Positions 8,175 through 17,521 of a stretch of DNA of 64,000 nucleotides are shown piece after piece. The DNA is from VMDJ01 sp038146785 (lineage in GTDB: Bacteria > Pseudomonadota > Gammaproteobacteria > Chromatiales > Chromatiaceae): NCBI GenBank assembly GCA_038146785.1, contig JAYQSI010000016.1:186001-250000 (forward strand), in the 5' to 3' direction. The translations under genes were made by a program, and so were the position numbers. The notes below the pieces were generated by a model that saw only the letters and a program-made list of their open reading frames with translations, was not told the DNA's origin and ran no database searches. Each line of letters opens with the position of its first letter. The stretch's first letter is position 1.

Positions 8175-10340
8175 ACGTCCGACCTTCAACACCGCAGGGA
8201 TATGGCGCACACGCTTGATGATCGACGCCAAATGACGACGATTCTTAACCATCAAGGTAAAGCGCAAGCTCGATGACAGACCGTCGCGCTCTTCACTGTG
8301 CACGTCTTCAATATTCGAGCCTTCGGCCGCAATCGCTGACGCTACTGTTGCCAACATGCCGCGTTGGTTACCGGCATCAATGCGCAACATGGTCATGAAC
8401 TCACCTTCAATGTCATCACCCCAACGCACATCAACCCAGCTCTGACCTTGCTTCTCAAAGTCACCTAAGTTCGGACAACGGTTGTGATGCACCACAATGC
8501 CTTTACCTGGACTAAAGACGCCCACCACATTGTCTCCCGGAATAGGTCCACAGCAGCGTCCATAGCTCACCACCATGCCCTCGCCACCATGAATCACTAA
8601 GCCACCTGAACGATCGCCCAAGTTATCTGCATCAAGCTCAACATCACCAGCCAACATGCGAATGATCAGTGACGGCATACGATTACCCAAGCCAATCTCA
8701 TTCAGCAGCTCATCAACACTCGCGTGTTTAAACTCGGTTGCTACGCGCAACAAAATTTCATCTGTTAACTCACCCAATTCAGGATGTAAACGCTCAACCT
8801 CTTGCTCTAATAAGCGACGGCCCAATGCGATAGCTTCTTTACTCTCAAGACGCTTCAAGTAAGAACGAATCGATGCGCGCGCTTTACCGGTTACGACAAA
8901 GTTCAGCCATGAAGGATGTGGTCGCGCATCGGGCTTGGTAATAATTTCAATCTGCTGACCACTACGCAGATGTGTACGCAGGGGGGCTAACTGGCGATCA
9001 ACGCGTGCGGCTACACACTGGTTGCCCACATCGGAGTGAACCGCATAAGCAAAGTCGATCACAGTGGCGCCTTTTGGCAACACGATAATCTTGCCGCGTG
9101 GTGTGAACACATACACCTCAACCGGGAACAGATCGACTTTCACATTCTCCAAGAACTCGAGCGAGCTACCTGAGTCTTGCTGCACCTCAATCACATTACG
9201 CATCCATTCAGCAGCTGCATCAGCCTGCAGTGAACCTTCACCCGTCTTATAACGCCAGTGTGCTGCAATCCCTTCTTCTGCAACCAAGTGCATCTCTTCG
9301 GTACGGATCTGAATCTCAATCGGCGTACCTTGTGGGCCAAACAAAATGGTATGCAGTGATTGATAACCATTCGCTTTAGGGATCGCGATGTAATCTTTAA
9401 ACGCACCTGGCATAGGTCGGTAAAGGTTATGCACAGCACCTAATACGCGATAACAGGTATCAACCGAATCAACGACCACACGGAACGCAAACACATCTGC
9501 CAAATCATGTAGCGGTAATTTCTTATCGCGCATCTTGCGATAGATACTGTAAACACGCTTACGACGACCTGAAACCTCAGCCGGAATATGATCTTTCTCT
9601 AAGCGCTCAATCAACACATTTTGAACGTTATTAATGATCTCGCGACGGCTCTGATACTGACGCTTCAATGCGTTCTGCAGAATGCGATAACGGTTTGGCC
9701 AACGCGCTGCCATGCCGAGCTCTTCGAGCTCATGACGAATACTGTTAATACCTAAACGATTAGCAATCGGCGCATAGATCTCTAAGGTCTCGCGCGCAAT
9801 ACGACGTGCTTTATCCGGACGCATCACACCCAAGGTGCGCATATTGTGTAAACGATCAGCCAACTTAATCATGATGACGCGAATGTCTTTGGTCATCGCT
9901 AACAACATTTTGCGGAAGTTCTCCGCCTGCGCCTCTTCCTTAGAACGGAAGCTCAAATGCGTCAGCTTAGATACGCCATCAACAAGCTCAGCAATTTCTT
10001 CATCAAATAGCTCAACCAGCTGATCTTTTGCCGTAGGGGTGTCTTCGATGACATCGTGCAAGATCGCCGCCATCAAACACTTATGATCCATCTTCATCTG
10101 CGAGAGGATGCGAGCGACGGCGACAGGGTGATAGATATACGGCTCACCCGACATACGTTTCTGCCCTTCGTGTGCCTCAGCACCAAAGACATACGCGCGA
10201 TACACATCGCGAACTTGCTCGGGGGTCAGATAGGTTTCGAGTTCAGCACACAGGTCGCTGATCAGATAACGCGCGCGCGGAGACTCATCGCCTTGCTCTG
10301 CGGCTGGCTGAATCACACCTTCTGATAAATCTGCGCTCAC
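8163..10340 (-). CDS. spoT: Bifunctional (p)ppGpp synthetase/hydrolase SpoT
   Basis: A 725-residue RelA/SpoT homologue that controls the stringent response. The order is an HD hydrolase domain with an intact HDVIEDT and KLADRLHNMRTLG, a synthetase domain (FAFRVVVDSVDTCYR, AIPKANGYQSLHT), a TGS domain (VYVFTPRGKIIVLPKGAT), and a C-terminal ACT domain. The intact HD motif favours SpoT over a hydrolase-dead RelA. The start is GTG at 10340, directly after the U-run of a hairpin that also contains the only plausible ribosome binding site (AGGG). The gene lies downstream of rpoZ, as in many gammaproteobacteria. Confidence 0.95.
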   Translation of the reverse strand: MSADLSEGVIQPAAEQGDESPRARYLISDLCAELETYLTPEQVRDVYRAYVFGAEAHEGQKRMSGEPYIYHPVAVARILSQMKMDHKCLMAAILHDVIEDTPTAKDQLVELFDEEIAELVDGVSKLTHLSFRSKEEAQAENFRKMLLAMTKDIRVIMIKLADRLHNMRTLGVMRPDKARRIARETLEIYAPIANRLGINSIRHELEELGMAARWPNRYRILQNALKRQYQSRREIINNVQNVLIERLEKDHIPAEVSGRRKRVYSIYRKMRDKKLPLHDLADVFAFRVVVDSVDTCYRVLGAVHNLYRPMPGAFKDYIAIPKANGYQSLHTILFGPQGTPIEIQIRTEEMHLVAEEGIAAHWRYKTGEGSLQADAAAEWMRNVIEVQQDSGSSLEFLENVKVDLFPVEVYVFTPRGKIIVLPKGATVIDFAYAVHSDVGNQCVAARVDRQLAPLRTHLRSGQQIEIITKPDARPHPSWLNFVVTGKARASIRSYLKRLESKEAIALGRRLLEQEVERLHPELGELTDEILLRVATEFKHASVDELLNEIGLGNRMPSLIIRMLAGDVELDADNLGDRSGGLVIHGGEGMVVSYGRCCGPIPGDNVVGVFSPGKGIVVHHNRCPNLGDFEKQGQSWVDVRWGDDIEGEFMTMLRIDAGNQRGMLATVASAIAAEGSNIEDVHSEERDGLSSSLRFTLMVKNRRHLASIIKRVRHIPAVLKVGRLVG

Positions 10341-10398
10341 AAAAAAACCCTGCGTCTGAATCCGTTCACCTCAGTGTAGCGAATCCAAACGCAGGGTT
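10341..10398 (-). promoter_or_regulatory. Terminator-like hairpin between rpoZ and spoT, possible attenuator
   Basis: On the minus strand AACCCTGCGT (10389-10398) pairs with ACGCAGGGTT (10346-10355), a perfect 10-bp stem closing a loop of about 33 nt, and is followed by a run of T up to the spoT GTG. The AGGG in the 3' arm is the only ribosome-binding-like sequence at a usable distance from that GTG. The element could end rpoZ transcripts, gate readthrough into spoT, or hide the spoT translation start. The structure is visible; its regulatory role is inference. Confidence 0.65.
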
Positions 10399-10409
10399 GG
10401 TATTCGAAA

Positions 10410-10697
10410 TTACATTTCGTCGCGTGGTTCTTCGATCTCGCCGAGGTCACCCGCCAATGCTGCAGCCAATTCATCATCGATTGCATCTTCTGGCTCTGGC
10501 TCTTCAACCAACATCTCAGGAGTGATCAAACCTTCTGCGATTTCACGCAATGCCATAACGGTTGGCTTGTCATTTTCCCAAGGCAACAACGGATCTACGC
10601 CGTTTGCTAACTGACGTGCACGCTTAGATGCCATCAACACCAAATCAAAACGGTTATCTAGATTATCCAAACAATCTTCGACAGTAACGCGAGCCAT
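10410..10697 (-). CDS. rpoZ: RNA polymerase omega subunit
   Basis: A 95-residue omega subunit that aids beta-prime folding and forms part of a ppGpp site on RNA polymerase. MARVTVEDCLDNLDNRFDLV and ASKRARQLANG are the family hallmarks, and the tail is acidic (EEPEPEDAIDDE). It sits immediately upstream of spoT, the classical pairing. Confidence 0.96.
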   Translation of the reverse strand: MARVTVEDCLDNLDNRFDLVLMASKRARQLANGVDPLLPWENDKPTVMALREIAEGLITPEMLVEEPEPEDAIDDELAAALAGDLGEIEEPRDEM

Positions 10698-10833
10698 GGG
10701 GCCTTCTCCAACATCGGGGAATTCAAAAATGAGCGGCGCAGTGTAGTCGGTTTTTCTGCGACCGGCTAGTCTGATTGGGGCATTAAAACCCTAAAATCAG
10801 CGAGATAGCAGGCTTTCGAGCCGATTTTTCGAC

Positions 10834-11386
10834 TTATCCGGCGATAATCGCTTCGAGCTCAGCCAGCGCTGTGTCGAAATCGTCATTGATCACCTTCAGG
10901 ATCAAATTCGTCCTGATGCGACATCTCCGACTCCGCATCACGCATCCGACGCTCGATAATCTCATCGCTATCCTGACCACGCCCGACCAAACGCTCACGC
11001 AGTGCCTCAACACTGGGCGGCAGAATAAATACCGAGGTCGCCTCGGGGAATCGCGCTTTCACCTGACGCGCACCCTGCCAGTCGATTTCCACGATCACTC
11101 GCTTACCTTCATCGAGCTGTGCCTGCAGCGCATCTGCTGAGGTGCCATAAAAATTATCGAACACCTGCGCGTGCTCTAAAAACACACCCTCTTCCACCAA
11201 CTGCTTGAAGGTCTCAACATCAACAAAATGATAATGCTGACCATTCACCTCGCCGGGGCGCATCGCACGCGTGGTGTGTGAGATCGACAATGCCGCTTGC
11301 GGCTGACGTTCGAGAAGAGCTTTTAATAGGCTACTTTTACCGGCACCTGAAGGCGCTGAAACAATAAATAACTTTGCGTCTGACAT
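10834..11386 (-). CDS. gmk: Guanylate kinase, frame disrupted by one base
   Basis: Gmk phosphorylates GMP to GDP and is normally essential. The P-loop SAPSGAGKSSLL, the GMP-binding SHTTRAMRPGEVNG, VIVEIDWQGARQVK and the lid RLVGRGQDSDEIIERRM are intact up to DEFD. The frame then runs into a stop at 10883. Skipping one base of the G pair at 10899-10900 continues as LKVINDDFDTALAELEAIIAG to a stop at 10834, a normal guanylate kinase end. An inserted base is therefore likely. ATG 11386 lies just after the yicC stop; TTG 11395 is an alternative. Confidence 0.88.
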
Positions 11387-11387
11387 A

Positions 11388-12254
11388 TCACTCAATATTC
11401 TGAATCTGCTCGCGCATCTGTTCGATCAGTACTTTCATCTCAACAGAGATACCAGTGGTTTCGGTATCCGCTGATTTCGAGCCCAAGGTATTCGCTTCGC
11501 GATTCAGCTCTTGCATCAAAAAGTCTAAGCGACGACCAACGGGCTCTTTGCTGCCTAACACGCGCTGTACTTCGTCTAAGTGTGTGGTGAGTCGATCCAT
11601 CTCTTCATCAACATCTAGGCGTTGTGCGATCAAAGCAATCTCTTGCTCCAAACGATCCTTATCTACCTCGCCCATGATCTCAGCTAAACGCTCGCTCAAC
11701 TTATCCCGCTGATGCGCCATCACTTGCGGCATACGCTCACGCGCTTTTTCTACTTGCACACGCATGCCATCAATACGTTGCTGAATCAGCTCAGCTAAGC
11801 GCGCACCTTCACGCTCTCGCGCTTCTAATAAAGAGTCGATGGTTTTATCCAGCAAGGTCATCGCCGCTTCTTGCGCCGGGGTAAAGTCTTGCTCTTCGGT
11901 TTCTAACACCCCTGGCCAACGCATCATGTCCATCGCTGTGGGTAGAGGTGAGCTGTGCATTTGTTTTAGCAACTGATTCGAAGCATCGAGCACTTGCTTG
12001 AGCATCGCCTCGTTCACTTTGATCGTGCCGGCTTGCTCGCTGGCTGCTTTGTATCGCAAACCCACATCGACTTTGCCGCGACCTAAACGCGCATTAAATT
12101 TATCGCGCACCTTTTGCTCGATCGCACGTAGCTCTTCAGGCATGCGCAAATGCAGCTCTAAGAAACGGCTATTTACCGTACGGATCTCCCACGTCAGCTC
12201 ACCAAAGCTCGAGCGCTCTTGCTCACGGGCGAACGAAGTCATGCTGCGAATCAT
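11388..12254 (-). CDS. yicC: YicC-family endoribonuclease
   Basis: A 288-residue YicC protein, a family characterised as endoribonucleases acting in small RNA and mRNA turnover. Family features are MIRSMTSFAR at the start, RTVNSRFLELHLRMPEELR, GRGKVDVGLR, and the C-terminal GRRLDFLMQELNREANTLGSK. It is upstream of gmk on the same strand, a widely conserved pair, and divergent from rph. Confidence 0.93.
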   Translation of the reverse strand: MIRSMTSFAREQERSSFGELTWEIRTVNSRFLELHLRMPEELRAIEQKVRDKFNARLGRGKVDVGLRYKAASEQAGTIKVNEAMLKQVLDASNQLLKQMHSSPLPTAMDMMRWPGVLETEEQDFTPAQEAAMTLLDKTIDSLLEAREREGARLAELIQQRIDGMRVQVEKARERMPQVMAHQRDKLSERLAEIMGEVDKDRLEQEIALIAQRLDVDEEMDRLTTHLDEVQRVLGSKEPVGRRLDFLMQELNREANTLGSKSADTETTGISVEMKVLIEQMREQIQNIE

Positions 12255-12355
12255 CTGCTTTCCTAAATTTGAAACCTAATGCCTGTATCATACTGGCCCA
12301 TCACAACGAGCGCATGAGCAATCCTGCGCCCCCATAAGAATTAAGAGGACAACTC

Positions 12356-13069
12356 ATGCGACCAAGTGGACGTGCCGCCGGGCAAATGCGAACTGTAAGT
12401 TTCACCAAAGACTTCACCAAACATGCAGAAGGATCTGTACTGGTTGCCTTTGGCGATACCAAAGTGATCTGCACCGCCTCAGTAGATAACCGCCAGCCAC
12501 GTTGGATTCGTGATGAGAACCAAGGTTGGGTTACCGCTGAATACGGCATGTTGCCTCGCTCTACACATGGTCGTATGGATCGTGAAGCTGCGCGCGGCAA
12601 GCAAAGTGGTCGCACTCAAGAGATCCAACGCTTGATTGGTCGCTCACTGCGCGCCTGTATCGATCTGCAAAAGCTAGGGCCTCGCACCATCACGCTCGAC
12701 TGTGACGTGATTCAAGCCGATGGTGGAACACGTACCGCCTCGATCTCGGGTGCTTTTGTGGCGATGCAGCTGGCGATTAACGAATTGATCAACAATGGCA
12801 CACTCGATGAGAACCCCATTCATCAAAACGTTGCGGCTATCTCAGTCGGCATTTTTGATGGCACCCCCGTACTCGACTTGGACTATGCCGAAGACAGTTC
12901 AGCGGAAACCGACATGAATGTCGTGATGGATCAAGCCGGTCGCTTTATCGAGATTCAAGGCACCGCCGAAGGTGCTCCTTTCTCACGTGATGAAATGAAC
13001 GCGTTGTTGGCACTTGCCGAACAAGGCATCAACGAGATCATCGCTGCACAAAACGCGGTGATTGGATGA
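12356..13069 (+). CDS. rph: Ribonuclease PH
   Basis: A phosphorolytic 3'-5' exonuclease that matures tRNA 3' ends. MRPSGRAAGQMR, ALVAFGDTKVICTASV-like and EYGMLPRSTHGRM, with DCDVIQADGGTRTASISGAFVA, are diagnostic. At 237 residues it is full length. AGAGGA precedes the ATG. Its stop overlaps the expected rdgB start by ATGA at 13066-13069. Confidence 0.96.
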   Translation: MRPSGRAAGQMRTVSFTKDFTKHAEGSVLVAFGDTKVICTASVDNRQPRWIRDENQGWVTAEYGMLPRSTHGRMDREAARGKQSGRTQEIQRLIGRSLRACIDLQKLGPRTITLDCDVIQADGGTRTASISGAFVAMQLAINELINNGTLDENPIHQNVAAISVGIFDGTPVLDLDYAEDSSAETDMNVVMDQAGRFIEIQGTAEGAPFSRDEMNALLALAEQGINEIIAAQNAVIG

Positions 13070-13663
13070 ATAACGACAAGCTCAACCATCGTGCTTGCCA
13101 GTAGCAATGCCGGCAAGCTGAAAGAGATTCGTGAACTGCTCGACGGACTGGATTTAGATATCCGCCCGCAAGGTGATTTTGAAATCCCTGACGCGATCGA
13201 AGATGGCTTGAGCTTTGTTGAAAACGCCATTCTTAAAGCACGTCATGCGTGTGCCATGACTGGCTTGCCAGCGATCTCGGATGACTCAGGCATCGAAGTC
13301 GATTATCTCGATGGCGCACCGGGGATTTACTCGGCTCGCTATGCCGGCGGCCAAGGTAACGAAGCGAATAACGCCAAATTACTCAATGCCCTAAAAGGCG
13401 TACCAGAAGAACAACGCACAGCACGCTTTCAATGCGTGATGGTGTATATGCGTCACGCTAAAGATCCCACACCGATCATTTGCCAAGGCACATGGGAAGG
13501 TCGCGTGATCACTGAGCTTAAAGGCACCGAAGGCTTTGGCTACGACCCGCTGTTTTATGTGCCGAGTGAAGGCATGACTTCAGCCGAGTTATCACCTGAG
13601 CGTAAAAACCAACTCAGCCATCGTGCTCAAGCGTTAAAGAAACTGCTCGCTGCACTTTCTTAA
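13066..13663 (+). CDS. rdgB: dITP/XTP pyrophosphatase, probable one-base insertion near the start
   Basis: RdgB hydrolyses non-canonical purine triphosphates such as dITP and XTP. From residue 8 on the frame is clean: LASSNAGKLKEIRELL, ISDDSGIEVDYLDGAPGIYSAR, GFGYDPLFYVP and SHRAQALKKL. The natural start appears to be ATG 13066, coupled to the rph stop and reading MNNDKL, but an extra A at 13084-13085 throws it out of frame with TIVLASSN. Without the shift, translation would have to start at GTG 13091 and lose the first strand residues. Confidence 0.88.
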
Positions 13664-14355
13664 AAAGGTGCAAATAAATCCATCACGCGTTCTTGGTGTG
13701 ACGCGCAATGCTGAGTGATAATGCTCACTACTTCGTCCACATCGTCTGTCAGCGTTAACAGGTCTAGATCTGCAGGATCAATCAGGTGATTAGCCGCGAG
13801 CTGATCTTTAAACCAGTCGAGCAAGCCTTGCCAGTATTCCGTACCCACCAGAATAATCGGTAAGCGCGGTGTTTTACCGGTTTGCACGAGGGTCAATATC
13901 TCACTGAGCTCATCAAGCGTGCCGAAACCACCGGGCAGCACCACATAGGCAGAGGCATATTTCACAAACATGACTTTGCGCACAAAGAAGTAACGAAAAT
14001 CGAGCGAGATATCTTGGTACTTATTCGGCTGCTGTTCTTTTGGCAGCTCAATGTTCACCCCGATACTCTGCCCTTCGCCGGCAAAGGCGCCTTTGTTAGC
14101 CGCTTCCATGATGCCGCCACCGCCACCACTGACCACGGAGAACCCTTGATCTGAGAGCTTGCGCGCAATCTGTTCGGCTTTGAGATACGCAGGATCACTC
14201 GACAAGATTCGCGCCGAGCCAAAAAAGGTCACCGCTGGATGAATGGCGTTGAGCGTTTCGTAGCCTTCAACAAATTCAGCCATGATGCGGAAGATGCGCC
14301 ATGTGTCGTGCGTTAGCAGCATTTCGGGGGTGATCGGGCTATTTTTCTCGCTCAT
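13660..14355 (-). CDS. LOG-family nucleoside monophosphate phosphoribohydrolase (TIGR00730)
   Basis: A 231-residue Rossmann protein of the Lonely Guy family, which cleaves nucleoside 5'-monophosphates to base and ribose 5-phosphate. The signatures are VSGGGGGIMEAANKGA and the catalytic PGGFGTLDELSEIL. VTFFGSARI at the N-terminus is also typical. Bacterial members often act in purine recycling rather than cytokinin production. It overlaps the rdgB end by 4 bases, tail to tail. Confidence 0.9.
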   Translation of the reverse strand: MSEKNSPITPEMLLTHDTWRIFRIMAEFVEGYETLNAIHPAVTFFGSARILSSDPAYLKAEQIARKLSDQGFSVVSGGGGGIMEAANKGAFAGEGQSIGVNIELPKEQQPNKYQDISLDFRYFFVRKVMFVKYASAYVVLPGGFGTLDELSEILTLVQTGKTPRLPIILVGTEYWQGLLDWFKDQLAANHLIDPADLDLLTLTDDVDEVVSIITQHCASHQERVMDLFAPF

Positions 14356-14470
14356 CTGAATGTCCTAAAAAGAAAACAATCTATTGCTTGGATGCGACGG
14401 TCAGTCTGGTTAGCATAGCAACCATCTTATGACTGTATCTTGTCATTCCGACAAGTCTTGAGGATTCATC

Positions 14471-15336
14471 ATGAAAACAAGTGTGGTTGGCCTAGGCGCC
14501 ATGGGTGCAGGTATTGCAGGTAACTTGGAAAAAGCGGGTCTGCTACACGGCGCTTGGAATCGCACCGCTGCGAATGGCGAGAAAGCCGCCGCTGAGTTTG
14601 GCTTTCCTTTACTGCTGATTTAGCGACTGCTGTTAGCGATGCCGACGTGGTGATTACCTCGGTTTCAATGGACAGCGACCTGATCGAGATTGCAGAAAAA
14701 CTTGCTGAGCTGCTTAAGCCCGGCACTATCGTGGTAGACACCTCTACGGTGGCCCAAGCGACCGCAGTCAAAGCCGCTGAAATTTTTGCCGCCAAGCAAG
14801 TTGGCTTCATTGATGGCCCAGTTTCAGGCGGACCTGAAGGCGCCAAGAAAGCGACCATGGTGATGATGCTAGGTGGCGATGCGGCGACTATCGAAAAGAT
14901 TAAGCCGGTGACTGATGCGATCAGCCGTATGGCCATTCGTATGGGCGATAACGGTGCCGGCCAAGCAACTAAAGCGGTTAACCAAATCATGGTGGCAGGT
15001 ATCAACCAAGCGGTGACCGAAGCCTTAGCGTTTGGTCAGGCCAGCGGTTTGAATATGGATGATGTTATCGCTTTGATTAGCCAAGGTGCCGCAGGCAACT
15101 GGTTCTTGGAGCAACGTGGCCCGAACATGACCAAAGACATCTTCACCCCTGGTTTTAAGATGGTGCTGCATAACAAAGATCTGAACATCTGTAAGAACAT
15201 GGCAGCCGACTTGGGTGTGTCACTACCGGTGATTGATAACACCTTGAACGATTACGCAGCCCTGCTTGAGCAAGGCCATGGTGATGATGACATCTCAACC
15301 TTGTATCGCACGAAGAAAGCGATGTTTCAAAAGTAA
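14471..15336 (+). CDS. 3-hydroxyisobutyrate-dehydrogenase-family NAD(P) oxidoreductase, frame disrupted
   Basis: A beta-hydroxyacid dehydrogenase related to tartronate semialdehyde (2-hydroxy-3-oxopropionate) reductases. The N-terminal nucleotide site GLGAMGAGIAGNL starts at ATG 14471 (GAGGA upstream). The frame stops near 14622. One missing base at 14601-14602 links it to TADLATAVSDADVVITSVSM and then DGPVSGGPEGA, NQIMVAGINQAVTEAL and the catalytic-lysine region DLNICKNMAADLG. The merged protein of about 288 residues has normal length. The exact substrate cannot be told from sequence. Confidence 0.85.
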
Positions 15337-15351
15337 GACCTGCCAGTAGTA

Positions 15352-17358
15352 GTGCAAGGTCTTAATCCCAAACAACGCGAGGCAGTTACCTACCTCAGCG
15401 GCCCTAGCCTTGTGCTAGCGGGCGCTGGGTCGGGTAAAACGCGCGTGATTACCGCCAAGATTGCGCATCTAATCGAACATGCACAGATGCCTGCAAAACA
15501 TATCTACGCGGTGACCTTTACCAATAAAGCTGCGCGCGAAATGAAAGAGCGTGTCGCAAAGTTAATTCAAGGTGATGCCGCAAAAGGCTTAAATATCTCG
15601 ACCTTTCACACGCTTGGCTTAAACATGCTGCGTCGTGAATTAAAAGCTGCTGGCTTACGTCGTGGCTTTTCGATCATGGACGAGCAAGATGTTGAGCAAT
15701 TACTCAAAGAGCTCAGCAAGAAAAACGACACCGATAAAAAAGTACTGCAACAAGCGCGTTGGCAGATCTCGAATTGGAAGAACGATCTGATACTGCCGGA
15801 GCAAGCAATCGCTGAAGCGACTGATCATGTGCAGACCTTTCAAGCATTACTGTATGCCGCCTATCAAGAAGCATTACGTGCCTATAACGCGGTCGACTTT
15901 GATGATCTGATTTTAAAACCGGTTGAGTTACTCAAAGCGGATGCTGAGTTACGCGAGCGTTGGCAAAACCGTGTGCGTCACCTTTTAGTCGACGAGTACC
16001 AAGACACTAACGGTGCGCAATACGAGCTAGTGAAGTTACTGGTCGGCGTGACCGCTGCGTTAACCGTGGTTGGTGATGACGATCAATCGATCTACGCGTG
16101 GCGTGGCGCTAAGCCTGAGAACTTGATTCGTTTGAATGAAGATTATCCGCAGCTGAATGTGATTAAGCTTGAGCAGAACTACCGCTCGACCGGCCGCATT
16201 CTTAACAGCGCGAATAAACTGATCGCAAACAACAATCACGTATTTGAAAAGCAGCTCTGGAGTGAGCTTGGACCCGGTGAAGTGATCCGTGTGATCTCAT
16301 GTGCTGATGAGATGGCGGAAGCCGAGCGTGTTGCCAGTGAGTTGGTACAACACAAATTTAATACCGGTCGCGATTTTGGTGACTATGCGATCTTGTATCG
16401 CGGTAATCATCAAGCACGCTTGTTTGAACAAACCCTACGCACAAACAAGGTGCCGTATTTTGTCAGCGGTGGTACGAGCTTCTTCTCTCGCACCGAAGTG
16501 AAAGATGCGATGAGCTATCTGCGCTTACTCAATAACACTGATGATGACGCAGCCTTCTTGCGCATCATTAATACGCCACGTCGTGAGATTGGGCATACCA
16601 CTATCGAAAAGCTCTCGACGTATGCGGCACAGGCTAAGTGCTCATTGTTTGATGCGATTGATCATCTGGGTCTTGCAGAAAGCGTCTCAGGTAAATCGCA
16701 TGCGCGTTTGCGCCAGTTCCGCGAGTGGATGATCGAGCTACAACAAGAAAGCGAGAACGAGCCTGCAGCGACGGTTGTTAAGCAACTGCTTAGCGATATT
16801 GATTACAAAGACTGGTTAAGCCAAACCAGCCCGAACGACAAAGCCGCTGAAAAACGTTGGGAGAATGTTGAAGCACTGATCGCTTGGATCACTCAGCTAC
16901 AACATGAAGAAGGTAAGAATCTCACTCTGCCTGAGCTCACCGCGCACCTTGCGCTGATGGATATGCTGGAGCGCCAAGATGATGACGCTGCCAATGAGCA
17001 AGTCGCTTTGATGACTTTACACGCAGCGAAAGGCTTGGAATTTCCCATTGTGTTCTTGGTGGGCTTTGAAGAAGGCTTGCTGCCGCATCAAAGCAGCATC
17101 GATGAAGACAACATCGAAGAAGAACGTCGCTTAGCTTATGTGGGCGTTACCCGTGCGCAACGCGAACTGATCGTGACAAATGCGAAAAAGCGGAAGCGTG
17201 GTGGTGACTGGGCAGCTTGTGAACCGAGTCGCTTTATTGCAGAACTACCCAGCGATGATCTTCGCCATGAAGGTTTAAGTGCGCAACTGAGCAAAGAAGA
17301 AAAACAAGAACGTGGTAATGCACGCTTAGCCAGTTTACGCGCCATGCTCGGCGGATAA
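15352..17358 (+). CDS. rep: ATP-dependent DNA helicase Rep
   Basis: A 668-residue superfamily 1A 3'-5' helicase that helps replication forks pass obstacles. Motifs in order: LNPKQREAV (Q motif), LAGAGSGKTRVI (Walker A), TFTNKAAREMKER, VDEYQDTN (Walker B), GDDDQSIYAWRGA, EQNYRS, TLHAAKGLEF and VGVTRAQREL. The short C-terminus and the LNPKQREAV start fit Rep better than UvrD. The start is GTG 15352, 15 bases after the dehydrogenase stop, with no strong ribosome binding site. Confidence 0.93.
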   Translation: MQGLNPKQREAVTYLSGPSLVLAGAGSGKTRVITAKIAHLIEHAQMPAKHIYAVTFTNKAAREMKERVAKLIQGDAAKGLNISTFHTLGLNMLRRELKAAGLRRGFSIMDEQDVEQLLKELSKKNDTDKKVLQQARWQISNWKNDLILPEQAIAEATDHVQTFQALLYAAYQEALRAYNAVDFDDLILKPVELLKADAELRERWQNRVRHLLVDEYQDTNGAQYELVKLLVGVTAALTVVGDDDQSIYAWRGAKPENLIRLNEDYPQLNVIKLEQNYRSTGRILNSANKLIANNNHVFEKQLWSELGPGEVIRVISCADEMAEAERVASELVQHKFNTGRDFGDYAILYRGNHQARLFEQTLRTNKVPYFVSGGTSFFSRTEVKDAMSYLRLLNNTDDDAAFLRIINTPRREIGHTTIEKLSTYAAQAKCSLFDAIDHLGLAESVSGKSHARLRQFREWMIELQQESENEPAATVVKQLLSDIDYKDWLSQTSPNDKAAEKRWENVEALIAWITQLQHEEGKNLTLPELTAHLALMDMLERQDDDAANEQVALMTLHAAKGLEFPIVFLVGFEEGLLPHQSSIDEDNIEEERRLAYVGVTRAQRELIVTNAKKRKRGGDWAACEPSRFIAELPSDDLRHEGLSAQLSKEEKQERGNARLASLRAMLGG

Positions 17359-17390
17359 AAAAGCCGACACCACAAACTGTGAATGTCGGC
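17357..17390 (-). terminator. Intrinsic terminator, minus strand
   Basis: Read on the minus strand, GCCGACA (17384-17390) pairs with TGTCGGC (17363-17369) and is followed by six T (17362-17357). The U-run overlaps the rep stop codon on the other strand. No minus-strand protein gene ends close by: the cytochrome gene has its own terminator upstream. This is the basis for proposing a separate RNA here. Confidence 0.8.
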
Positions 17391-17476
17391 TAGAGCCCTG
17401 GAGTCATCAGGAAACTGGTAACCCCTTACCTAACGGCATCGTTAGCAAAGCTTTACTGATTATTTTTAACGCGCAT
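17357..17476 (-). ncRNA. Candidate small RNA between two minus-strand terminators
   Basis: About 120 nt on the minus strand lie between the cytochrome c terminator and a second terminator. They contain no convincing open frame. They hold a small hairpin (CTAACG-ATGC-CGTTAG around 17430-17445), a G-rich stretch (AAGGGG), a CCTGATGACTCC segment and a final terminator stem with U6. This is the usual shape of an Hfq-type small RNA or a 3'-UTR-derived RNA. A promoter is not obvious; a weak AT-rich -10-like run lies near 17462-17469. The structure is seen; expression is inferred. Confidence 0.35.
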
Positions 17477-17501
17477 AAAAAAGCCCGGCTAATGCCGGGC
17501 T
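17477..17501 (-). terminator. Intrinsic terminator of the cytochrome c gene
   Basis: On the minus strand GCCCGGC pairs with GCCGGGC around an ATTA loop (17483-17500), followed by six T (17482-17477). It lies 20 bases beyond the cytochrome stop codon. Confidence 0.9.
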
Positions 17502-17521
17502 CTTTTGTCCTGTGTGATGAC

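Noticed and set aside
9191..9439. Open frames antisense to spoT, purH, accC and other large genes
   Set aside because: They mirror the codon pattern of the real genes, lack ribosome binding sites and show no domain features.
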